From Gammaproteobacteria bacterium (lineage in GTDB: Bacteria > Pseudomonadota > Gammaproteobacteria > Chromatiales > Chromatiaceae), in the NCBI GenBank assembly GCA_009908845.1, contig JAAAOQ010000269.1, positions 1-34,024 of the forward strand: a DNA stretch of 34,024 bases. Reading direction: 5' to 3'. The position numbers were made by a program, and so were the translations under genes. Below are positions 16,307 through 23,237 of the stretch, one piece after another; position 1 is the first letter of the stretch; each line of letters starts with the position of its first letter. The notes beneath the pieces are model-generated. The model was not told the origin of the DNA, made no database searches, and saw only the letters and a program-made list of their open reading frames with translations.

Positions 16307-17416
16307 TCAGTGCCGCCAGAGGGACTCGTCGATCAGCTCCTTGAGCCGCTGATGCGCCGGCGTCTCCATCGAGGTCAGTTCTAGACTCGTGCGAAAGCGT
16401 CCGGCTCGAGGCACACTCCGCAGCACGCGCGCATAGACATCACCCACAGAGGGCCCCCCTTGCTGTGGCGTCAGGTTGATCACGACATCGGCGGCGCGCG
16501 GCAGGCCCAACGGCAGATCAGCCGACAAGCCGTAGTAGCCGAGATCATTGATGAGCCCCGGAATCTGGCCGGGCCGGATGCGATTCTCATGGATCTGGCG
16601 GAAGGTGGCGCTCATCTTGACCGGGATGCGCGGTGCTCGGCGAACCTCGACCCTGGGCACCTCGAGCCGGTCGGGCCCGAGCACCGCCTGAAGCTCGTAC
16701 AACCGAACCGGGTTCGGGATGCCTTTGAAGCGCACCTCGTTCACCGCGCCGACCTCGATCAGGTCCCCGGCGGCGGTCCGGCTCGACTCACTGATCAAGA
16801 CCTGCCCGCGCATCGCGAAGGACTCCATCCGTGAGGCCAGATTCACCACATCGCCGATCACCGTATACTCGCTGTGCGTCGGCGCCCCGAAGCTACCGGC
16901 CACGAGCTCTCCGGTGTTGACCGCGATCCCGGCATAGATCCGTGGCATCCCTTGCGCATGATAGGCGCGGTTGAGCTTGAGCATCGCACGCTGCATCTCG
17001 ACCGCACAGGCCAAGGCGCGTGCCGAATCATCGCCGCGGGGCTCCGGGAGCCCGAAGAGGGCCATGACCGCGTCACCGACGAACTTGTCGACGACGCCGC
17101 CGAAGCGCTCGATGATCTCGGTCATCGCGACGAACCAGCGCTGCAGCACCGCGATCATGCTCTCGAGCGGTATCGACGCCATCAACGCCGTGAAGCCACG
17201 GATGTCGGCGATCAGCACCGTCGCATAGGCCTCGACGCGTGGCTGCGACTCGAGCAGGAACGCATCGAGGAGCGGATTCAGTCGCCTTGCGAGCTCATCC
17301 TCTCGCCCCGTTTCCACCAATTGCCCATCCGCAGGTGGCGATCCCGAAGCGCCATAGAGGTCTTCGACGACCTCGGTGATCGCTGAGACGAGCTGCGTCC
17401 TGTCTTGATGTTGCAT
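16307..17416 (-). CDS. Class III adenylate/guanylate cyclase with C-terminal PilZ-like domain
   Basis: A 369-aa soluble protein. The cyclase domain (about residues 62-245) has both metal-binding aspartates (D71 in LIADIRGFT; D115 in VDKFVGDAVMALFG) and the transition-state Asn192 and Arg196 in GDVVNLASRME, so it looks catalytic. cAMP is the likelier product. About residues 255-350 resemble a PilZ c-di-GMP receptor. The Arg-x3-Arg motif is present (R259, R263 in RRAPRIPVKMSATFR). The second motif, usually D/N-x-S-x2-G, reads D-L-G-Y-Y-G (291-296), with Gly in place of Ser. The N-terminal 60 residues match nothing I know. It lies 36 bases after the kinase-fusion gene on the same strand, likely one operon. 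The fusion suggests c-di-GMP control of cyclase output. Confidence 0.86.
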   Translation of the reverse strand: MQHQDRTQLVSAITEVVEDLYGASGSPPADGQLVETGREDELARRLNPLLDAFLLESQPRVEAYATVLIADIRGFTALMASIPLESMIAVLQRWFVAMTEIIERFGGVVDKFVGDAVMALFGLPEPRGDDSARALACAVEMQRAMLKLNRAYHAQGMPRIYAGIAVNTGELVAGSFGAPTHSEYTVIGDVVNLASRMESFAMRGQVLISESSRTAAGDLIEVGAVNEVRFKGIPNPVRLYELQAVLGPDRLEVPRVEVRRAPRIPVKMSATFRQIHENRIRPGQIPGLINDLGYYGLSADLPLGLPRAADVVINLTPQQGGPSVGDVYARVLRSVPRAGRFRTSLELTSMETPAHQRLKELIDESLWRH

Positions 17417-17452
17417 GCTGGCAGACCGCGGACGGAGGTTAAAGGAAGCGTA

Positions 17453-19057
17453 TCATTCGAAGCGCGTCTGATTGCACTCTTTCCCAACGATGCGTGCCAG
17501 CACTGACTCGATCTGAAGCGGATGCTCGGTATCGAGAAAGAGCGCAAACCGGCGCTCTTCTGCCGTCAGCGGCTCAGCACGCGCCAACTGCAGCTCGAGC
17601 ACGTCGATATCGGCGTCGGAGACATCCTGGCCGTCAGCATAACGTGCTCGTACACGCTCTCTCAGCACGGCAATCGGTGCCTCCGGGACCAGGATACGAT
17701 AAGGGCACCGCCGCTGTTGCGCCAGTGCCAGAAAGGGGGCGCGTTGGTCACGCCTCAGGAAGGTGGCATCGACCAGCACGCTGAAGCCCGAGCCGAGCAG
17801 GTTATCGGCGAGCTCGAGCAGCCGGCGGTAGGTGCGTTCGGTGGCCTGGGCCGAATAGAGCTGCTGACTTTGATGCGCCTGCGGCCGATGCTGCTCCGGC
17901 ACACCGAACAGGCGTTTACGCTCGATGTCCGAGCGCAGTTGGATAATCGGAAGATGCTCGCGAAGCAGATGCCCAAGGCCGGTCTTCCCGCTACCGGAAA
18001 GACCATGGGTGATGAACAGCTGCGGGCGATGGCGGCCGCTGCAGGTGCGGGCAAGCGCGAGATAGTGACCGATCGCAGCGCGCGGACCCGCCTGATCGCC
18101 TCCTGCCTCCGCCTGTTGACTGAGCTGGATCGCGCATACCTTGGCACGGACCAACGCCCGATAGACCTGGTAGAACCGCAGCAAGGCCAGGCCCCCGTGA
18201 TCGCCAGTCACTTCCAGGTAGCGGTTCAGGAAGCGGCGCGCCAACGCCTGCTCACCTACCTCGGCCAGATCCATCGTCAGGAAGGCGATCTCACTGATGG
18301 TATCGATCCAACGCAGGCTCGCGTTGAACTCGATACAGTCGAAGATCAGTGGCTCCCCGTCGATGACGACGATATTCCCGCGGTGCATATCGCCATGACA
18401 CTCGCGGATCGCGCCTTCGCGGCGTCGCGCCTCCAGCTGCCCGCGCAGCCGGCGAAACCGCTTATGCGTCCAGCGCTCCAGGCGCGTGAGCTGCAGCAAC
18501 AAGTCCCGTCGCTCCGCGTCGCCAGCCAGCGCGCGACGCAGGGGGCCAAAGTTGTCGAGCATCGGCGCGAGCACGGCATCGGGCTCGCCATAGGGCGAAT
18601 CCGGTGGGGCCGGTGTCAGGTTCAGATGAAACGCGGCAACCCGCTCGGCAAGCCGGTCGATCAGCTGTCCGTCCAGTTTCCGTGCCGAAAGCAGAGATTC
18701 CTGCGGAAACCGCCGCATCCGCACCGCATAGTCGATCACATCCCCCGCGCCCCCGATCTGCACCCGATCTTCCGACCGCGTGATCGGGACCACATCCAGG
18801 TAGAGAGGCCTTGCGAGCCGGCGGTTGAGACGGAGCTCCTCTTCGCAATAGAAGCGCCGCCGCATCAGGGTCGAAAAATCGACGAAGCCCAGCGAGACAG
18901 CGCGTTTGACCTTGTAAGCAAACTCATCGGCTAGAAAGACCTGCGAGATATGGGTGATCACGCGCTCCACGCGATCGACCGGGTGCGGATAGGCAGCCGG
19001 ATCGAGCAACGCCTCCAATGCCTGGGACTGTTCAGCCTCCACCTTATCCTCTGCCAT
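17453..19057 (-). CDS. Fusion of aminoglycoside-phosphotransferase-like kinase and P-loop ATPase
   Basis: A 534-aa two-domain protein of the family often annotated as bifunctional aminoglycoside phosphotransferase/ATP-binding protein. The N-terminal half (about 1-320) has the APH-type catalytic loop ECHGDMHRGNIVV and the metal-binding segment IFDCIEFNASLRWID. The C-terminal half (about 345-534) has a Walker A motif THGLSGSGKTGLG, RSDIERKRLFG and VLVDATFLRRDQR, as in zeta-toxin-like or gluconate-kinase-like P-loop kinases. Despite the name, antibiotic resistance is not implied. The start at 19057 (MAEDKVEAEQ) gives the usual N-terminus; an upstream in-frame extension is Arg-rich and unlikely. 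It is the first gene of a pair with the cyclase-PilZ gene. The true substrate is unknown. Confidence 0.88.
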   Translation of the reverse strand: MAEDKVEAEQSQALEALLDPAAYPHPVDRVERVITHISQVFLADEFAYKVKRAVSLGFVDFSTLMRRRFYCEEELRLNRRLARPLYLDVVPITRSEDRVQIGGAGDVIDYAVRMRRFPQESLLSARKLDGQLIDRLAERVAAFHLNLTPAPPDSPYGEPDAVLAPMLDNFGPLRRALAGDAERRDLLLQLTRLERWTHKRFRRLRGQLEARRREGAIRECHGDMHRGNIVVIDGEPLIFDCIEFNASLRWIDTISEIAFLTMDLAEVGEQALARRFLNRYLEVTGDHGGLALLRFYQVYRALVRAKVCAIQLSQQAEAGGDQAGPRAAIGHYLALARTCSGRHRPQLFITHGLSGSGKTGLGHLLREHLPIIQLRSDIERKRLFGVPEQHRPQAHQSQQLYSAQATERTYRRLLELADNLLGSGFSVLVDATFLRRDQRAPFLALAQQRRCPYRILVPEAPIAVLRERVRARYADGQDVSDADIDVLELQLARAEPLTAEERRFALFLDTEHPLQIESVLARIVGKECNQTRFE

Positions 19058-19221
19058 CACCAGCCGAGCGGGTACCAATATTGCGCTTGCAGGTGTACGC
19101 CGACGCCCGGGCCAGCGACGCCGACGCAAGACAGCGCGCTGCCGACTTGCGAAAACAGGCGGCGACTCAATAGACTATTAGGCATTATCCAGTAACAGTT
19201 TGTTGCTCTGAGGCACATCAC

Positions 19222-19422
19222 ATGACTATCGAACGTATCGTTTTCGCTGTTGCCGGGGCCTTCGTGCTGATCTCGGCGATCCTCGCCGCAACCGTCAGCC
19301 CATTATGGCTCTGGTTCACCGGTTTCGTGGGACTCAACCTCTTGCAGTCGGCCTTCACCGGCTTCTGCCCGCTTGCCGTGATCCTGAAGAAGATCGGCAA
19401 AGAGCCCGGCCCCGCCTTTTGA
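19222..19422 (+). CDS. DUF2892-type small membrane protein (66 aa)
   Basis: A two-helix inner-membrane protein of the DUF2892 (YgaP-like transmembrane) family. The first helix is [20 protein letters not shown]. The second contains [32 protein letters not shown], with the typical GFCP motif holding the single cysteine. The length matches stand-alone members. In many bacteria this domain is fused to or sits near rhodanese sulfurtransferases; no rhodanese is seen here, although a DsrC-like gene is 1 kb away. The ATG at 19222 gives the standard N-terminus (MTIERIV). Confidence 0.85.
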   Translation: MTIERIVFAVAGAFVLISAILAATVSPLWLWFTGFVGLNLLQSAFTGFCPLAVILKKIGKEPGPAF

Positions 19423-19489
19423 GTCGAGCGCTCAGGCCTAGGAATCGTCCGTCATTTGCTGTTTCTGGGCGGTCACCTAGGCTTGACGC

Positions 19490-20200
19490 TCAGCCAGCGA
19501 TCGAACCGACCGCGGCGCTGTCAGCAAGAACCGTGCTGTTCGCCGCCGCGGCCACCTCAGCGACCGGCAGCGCCGCGCCATCCCTCCACTCGGTTAGCGC
19601 ATCGGCCTTACCTCCACCGGTCACCAGGATCAGCACCTGCCGGCTATCGGTCAGCGCCGCCGGTGTCAACGAGACCCGCTCGGGTGGCGGCTTCGGGGCT
19701 GCGTGAACCGGGATCGCCAATCGATCATCCGGGACATCCCGGCCTGGGAACAGGCTGGCGGTATGACCGTCCTCGCCCATCCCAAGCAACACCAGATCGA
19801 ACGGCAGCGCCGCACGAACGATGGATTCGTAGGCCCGCGCACCCGCCTCGGCACCCGCCTCCGCCGGAATCGCCATCACCTGCGACCGCGGCACCGGCAC
19901 CTGTCCCAGCCAGGCTCGCTCAATAGCCAAGCTGTTGCGTGCCGGATCATCGGCGGCGACACAGCGCTCGTCGCCAAAGTAGATCCACCAACGCCCCCAG
20001 TCCGCATCCGTGCCAGCAAGCCGTTCATAGGCCGCTGTCGGCGTGGTGCCGCCAGCCAAGCACAACCGGAATTGCCCTGCTCGAGCGATTGCAGCGCGAG
20101 CTGCGTCCATGATGGTCTCTGCCGTCGCGCGGGCCACGGCCGCTTGATCGTCGAACAGCCTGAGCTTGGCACCGGGCAGGTCAATGGTCTCGGGATTCAT
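19490..20200 (-). CDS. pgl: 6-phosphogluconolactonase
   Basis: It hydrolyses 6-phosphogluconolactone in the oxidative pentose phosphate pathway. The 236-aa protein is of the DevB type. It has the sugar-phosphate-binding motif LCLAGGTTPTAAYERL, IYFGDERCVAADDPARNS, and the signature DLVLLGMGEDGHTASLFPG with the catalytic His. RVSLTPAAL and LVTGGGKADAL complete the fold. GAGGG lies about nine bases before the ATG. No zwf or edd gene is adjacent, so it appears to be transcribed alone. It converges with the DUF2892 gene and diverges from the DsrC-like gene. Confidence 0.95.
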   Translation of the reverse strand: MNPETIDLPGAKLRLFDDQAAVARATAETIMDAARAAIARAGQFRLCLAGGTTPTAAYERLAGTDADWGRWWIYFGDERCVAADDPARNSLAIERAWLGQVPVPRSQVMAIPAEAGAEAGARAYESIVRAALPFDLVLLGMGEDGHTASLFPGRDVPDDRLAIPVHAAPKPPPERVSLTPAALTDSRQVLILVTGGGKADALTEWRDGAALPVAEVAAAANSTVLADSAAVGSIAG

Positions 20201-20449
20201 CGTGCTGGACCCTCAATCTCAGATCGGCCCATGGTAAGCCTGCAGCGGGGCCTCCGGCCAGCGGCAGCCGCCGCCGCGAACAGGCCGATCGTTACGGCTG
20301 ACAGCAGGTCTGCCGCACCGCCCGGCAGTGCAGTTCGCGTTATGATCGCAGTGGGCCTGGGCGCCTCAGCGCCTCAAGCTTGACCTGATCCGCTCGACGG
20401 CGTAGTAACCCAACCACCATAAGCGACGGACTCTCGAGGAGACGCAGCC

Positions 20450-20812
20450 ATGCCAGAGACGATGCAGGACATCATGAATCCGGGGGCAGCGAGTCACGAT
20501 GACCGCTTCCCACATGCACCAAGCGACTGGACAGCGGAAGACGCGGAGCGAAGCGCCAGCGACGAAGGTCTGACAATGACCGACGATCACTGGGAGGTGA
20601 TCCGCTCGTTGCAAGCGTATTTTTTCGAGGGCGACGCGCATCCCAACACCCGCGTCTTGCACGACGCGCTGGACGAGCATTTCCACAGCCGCGGCGGCCT
20701 CAAGTACCTCTACGAGATCTTCCCGGGTGGCCCGGTTGCCCAGGGCTGCCGTCTCGCCGGCCTCAAACCACCTGCCGGTGCGGTCGATAGCTCATTCGGT
20801 AGCGTCAAGTAG
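20450..20812 (+). CDS. DsrC/TusE-family protein lacking the penultimate cysteine
   Basis: The 120-aa protein shows clear DsrC-family features. These are a DW motif, LTMTDDHWEVIRSLQAYFFE, a TRVLHDAL helix, KYLYEIFPGGP and the C-terminal arm GCRLAGLKPPAGAV. DsrC carries a sulfur-relay pair: CysB in the arm and CysA eleven residues later, next to last. Here CysB is present (C100) but the CysA position is Ala111, and eight extra residues follow (DSSFGSVK). It therefore cannot form the intramolecular trisulfide of DsrC, nor act as TusE, which uses CysA. Family members without the full pair have been proposed to be regulatory (RspA). GAGGAG lies eight bases before the ATG. No dsrAB or tus gene is adjacent. 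Confidence 0.9.
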   Translation: MPETMQDIMNPGAASHDDRFPHAPSDWTAEDAERSASDEGLTMTDDHWEVIRSLQAYFFEGDAHPNTRVLHDALDEHFHSRGGLKYLYEIFPGGPVAQGCRLAGLKPPAGAVDSSFGSVK

Positions 20813-20890
20813 AGGCCGCACTTGCCCCCTACTGAGCGGACTCGTACGCCCCCAGGTGGGCGCACAAGTCAGCGCTCGGGTACGCACCTG

Positions 20891-20979
20891 AAAGCCCTGT
20901 CAGAACGACCCCAGTCCGCACTATCCGCTGTTTCGATCGCCGCTGTTTCGATCGCGAAGGGGCCTTCTGCCAGGGCTTC
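20891..20979. repeat. Inverted repeat enclosing a 15-bp tandem duplication
   Basis: The arms aaagccctgtcagaa (20891-20905) and ttctgccagggcttc (20965-20979) are inverted copies with two or so mismatches. Between them cgctgtttcgatcgc occurs twice back to back (20926-20940 and 20941-20955). The element lies between the DsrC-like gene and the exchanger gene and could be a transcript hairpin or a small non-autonomous repeat. Confidence 0.65.
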
Positions 20980-21053
20980 TCAGTCTCCCTTCGGGCGGCA
21001 TTTGCTTGACCTTTCAACGTCGCCCTCGGACTGTCGAGGACCGGAGCCATCCG

Positions 21054-22082
21054 ATGATCACTGCCGTGCTCGTCTGGGGTCAATTCGCACTTTGCGTCGT
21101 CGTGATCGCGATCGCCGGCGTCAAGCTCACCGAGTACGGAGACGCCATCGCCGACAAGACCGGGATGGGCGGCACCTGGGTCGGGCTCGTGCTCATCGCG
21201 ACCGTTACCTCATTGCCCGAGCTGGCCGCTGGCATCACCGCCTCGGCGGTGGCGCTGCTCCCGAACATCGCCGCCGGTGATGTGCTCGGCAGTTGTGTCT
21301 ACAACCTCGCCATCCTCGCGATACTCGACCTGTTCACCCGCAATCAACCGGTGCTGGCCTTGGCGCGTCGAGAGCATGTGCTGTCGGGCGGCTTTGGGCT
21401 GGTGCTGATCGGTCTTGCAGGGCTCGGGCTGATCGCCGGGCAGGCGGGCCTGTCCGGATTCTCGGACCAGGTCTCCTGGATCACACCGCTACTGATCATC
21501 GTCTACATCGTGGCGATCCGCAGCCTGCACCGCTTTCAGGAGCAGGAGATCGAGCAGTTTACCGAGGAGGAGCCGGACCGCTACGCCGAGCGCTCGCTGC
21601 GCGAGATCGGTACCCGCTACGCGATTGCGGCCGGGTTCGTGATCGCCGCGGGCATCTGGCTGCCTTATATTTCGGAAGATATCGCCGAGGTCATGGGGTG
21701 GGGCGAATCCTTTACCGGCACCCTGTTCACCGCGCTGAGCACCTCTTTGCCCGAGCTGGTGGTCACCCTGTCGGCACTGCGCATCGGCGCCATCGACATG
21801 GCAGTCGGCAACATCTTCGGCAGCAACATGTTCAACATCCTGGTGCTCGCGGTCGATGACCTCTTCTACCTGCCCGGACCGATCTATGCCGATCTCGCAC
21901 TGGGCCATCTCACCTCGGTGCTCGCTGCCATGACGATGACCGGTGCCGTGGTGGTCGCCCTCTATTTTCGCCCCCGGGTGCGCGTGCTGCGACTCGGCGG
22001 CTGGGTGAGCTTCTCGCTGATCGGCCTGTTCGCGCTCAATTCCTGGCTGATGTTCCACCTCGGAAACACACCGCATGGCTAA
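21054..22082 (+). CDS. Sodium/calcium exchanger family protein
   Basis: A 342-aa membrane antiporter of the Na+/Ca2+ exchanger superfamily (YrbG/CaxA-like). Two inverted alpha repeats are visible. The first is ATVTSLPELAAGITAS with GDVLGSCVYNLAILAI. The second is TALSTSLPELVVTLSALR with VGNIFGSNMFNILVLAV. Both keep the Glu of the TSLPE ion-binding motif; the first has Ser-Cys where Ser-Asn is commoner. About ten membrane helices are expected. A hydrophilic Glu-rich loop lies between halves (FQEQEIEQFTEEEPDRYAER), the usual place for the cytoplasmic loop. The ATG at 21054 has GGAG nine bases upstream; an upstream extension is polar and unlikely. The next gene overlaps its stop by eight bases, implying translational coupling. 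Confidence 0.9.
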   Translation: MITAVLVWGQFALCVVVIAIAGVKLTEYGDAIADKTGMGGTWVGLVLIATVTSLPELAAGITASAVALLPNIAAGDVLGSCVYNLAILAILDLFTRNQPVLALARREHVLSGGFGLVLIGLAGLGLIAGQAGLSGFSDQVSWITPLLIIVYIVAIRSLHRFQEQEIEQFTEEEPDRYAERSLREIGTRYAIAAGFVIAAGIWLPYISEDIAEVMGWGESFTGTLFTALSTSLPELVVTLSALRIGAIDMAVGNIFGSNMFNILVLAVDDLFYLPGPIYADLALGHLTSVLAAMTMTGAVVVALYFRPRVRVLRLGGWVSFSLIGLFALNSWLMFHLGNTPHG

Positions 22083-22605
22083 GCCGGCGAGCGTTCCAGG
22101 GCAAGACCAGGGCAGCAGCCCGACACCGCCCGCCGACGCCCACCTGGTGCACCAGACCAGTCGGCGGATGCGCCTCAAGGTGCCCTCGCGGCGTCACGAT
22201 ACCGCCTTCTTCGAGCGACTCGAGCAACAGCTGGCAGCCATTCCCGAGATCGAGGCGACGTTGATGACGCCGGCGACGGCAAGCGTGCTGCTGCGATTCG
22301 CCGAGGGCGAAGGCGACGGCGTTGCAGCGGCGGTCGATGCGCTCGAGGGCATCGCGCTCGCCAAGCCCGACGCGAATCGGGCTGCCTCGCCCAACGAGAC
22401 GGCCGCCAACGAGGCCGCCGAGCCATCGCTCCAGCAGGGAAATGCAAGCGGTCGCGTCGACCGCCGCGCACTGGCGTTTACGGTGCTGGTCCTCTTATTG
22501 CTGCGGCAACTCTTGCGCGGTGGCTGGCTCGCGCCGGGCCTCGCGTTGGTCTGGTTCCTGTTCGAGGTGCTGCGCGCGCGGATGCCTGAGGACGAGGCCC
22601 GTTAG
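22075..22605 (+). CDS. HMA-like domain protein with C-terminal membrane helices
   Basis: A 176-aa protein. The section HLVHQTSRRMRLKVPSRR, IPEIEATLMTPATASVLLRF resembles the degenerate heavy-metal-associated folds found in proteins with an HQxxxRxRLxxP signature. No CxxC metal site is seen, so metal binding is unproven. After an Ala/Asn/Glu-rich linker there are one or two hydrophobic segments (LAFTVLVLLLLRQLLR and LAPGLALVWFLFEVL) and a polar tail. The gene overlaps the exchanger by eight bases (ATG at 22075, exchanger stop at 22080-22082), so the products may work together in ion handling. The family assignment is tentative. Confidence 0.72.
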   Translation: MAKPASVPGQDQGSSPTPPADAHLVHQTSRRMRLKVPSRRHDTAFFERLEQQLAAIPEIEATLMTPATASVLLRFAEGEGDGVAAAVDALEGIALAKPDANRAASPNETAANEAAEPSLQQGNASGRVDRRALAFTVLVLLLLRQLLRGGWLAPGLALVWFLFEVLRARMPEDEAR

Positions 22606-22662
22606 CAGCGGGGCTGGAGCTTCGGGGCGCCCTAGTACCGCGTTCCACCTTATTTTGCCGTC

Positions 22663-22683
22663 GTTCCGGCAGGATGCTGGAAC
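22663..22683. repeat. Short hairpin repeat
   Basis: gttccggca (22663-22671) and tgctggaac (22675-22683) are inverted with one G-T type change and a three-base loop. The setting cgtcgttccggcaggatgc resembles a dispersed repeat seen in many proteobacterial genomes. Confidence 0.5.
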
Positions 22684-22833
22684 CCCAGCGCCAAAGGCGT
22701 TCGCTCGCGGTCGGCACGGAGTGGCAAGATCAGCTGGAACGGTCTATTAGCATCTCGCCAGATCACCCCTCTAGTGGATCGCGTCAGCAATACCGAAAAC
22801 CCTTTTCCTGCAACCTGGCTCTCAGCGCTGTCG

Positions 22834-22895
22834 GAGCCCGCTTGCGGGCGATCTTCGCAGCCGCGCCCGCAGCGTGGTCGCCCGCAAGCGGGCTC
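22834..22895. repeat. Perfect 18-bp inverted REP pair
   Basis: gagcccgcttgcgggcga (22834-22851) and its exact reverse complement (22878-22895) face each other across 26 bases. Each arm is itself a hairpin (cccgc with gcggg). With one mismatch the match extends outward (gtcggag against gtaggag). The form is that of bacterial REP doublets (BIME-like). Confidence 0.9.
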
Positions 22896-22952
22896 CTACT
22901 CACGACCATTGCGGGCAGCGACAATCGGTCTCGGGATTGCCGCTGTCTTGCA

Positions 22953-23216
22953 CTAGCCGGATCGCCCGCCGCCAGAGGGGCCATCCTTGTCCGACGCGTC
23001 GGGCTCGCGCTGGCGCCCAGCCGCAACCTGCGGATCGTCTTCGGCGTCCGGGAAGCGCCGAGGGTCCTCGCGGTCGAGGTCTTCGTCCATCAGGATGCGC
23101 TGCCCATCGCCCTCGAGATCATCGAACTGGCCGCTGCGCGCCGCCCAGAACAGCACGCCGACCGCCACCAGACCGAGGATCAGCATGCCCGGGATCAGCC
23201 CGTAGATCACTTCCAT
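22953..23216 (-). CDS. ccoS: cbb3 oxidase assembly protein CcoS
   Basis: CcoS is a small membrane protein needed for cofactor insertion into cbb3-type cytochrome oxidase. The 87-aa product begins with the family pattern: one helix (MEVIYGLIPGMLILGLVAVGVLFWAARSGQ) then QFDDLEGDGQRILMDED, the hallmark FDDLEGxxxRIL stretch. The C-terminal tail is charged and longer than usual, rich in Asp, Arg and Gly. GAGG precedes the ATG by six bases. It follows ccoI by 21 bases, the conserved order ccoG-H-I-S. Confidence 0.93.
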   Translation of the reverse strand: MEVIYGLIPGMLILGLVAVGVLFWAARSGQFDDLEGDGQRILMDEDLDREDPRRFPDAEDDPQVAAGRQREPDASDKDGPSGGGRSG

Positions 23217-23237
23217 CGTTTACCTCACTTTCCCGTC

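Larger units (their letters stand above)
22606..22952. other. Intergenic region with two REP-like elements
   Basis: This is 347 bases between convergent genes. It holds a short hairpin (22663-22683) and a large inverted pair of REP-like units (22834-22895). Either could act in transcription termination from both sides. No protein or RNA gene was recognised. Confidence 0.6.

Noticed and set aside
17522-18934. Long plus-strand open frame opposite the kinase fusion
   Set aside because: Antisense to a gene with clear APH and Walker motifs; no signal of its own.
17453-19057. Aminoglycoside resistance gene
   Set aside because: The APH-like domain is in a housekeeping-type fusion with a P-loop kinase; homology to the fold does not imply drug resistance.
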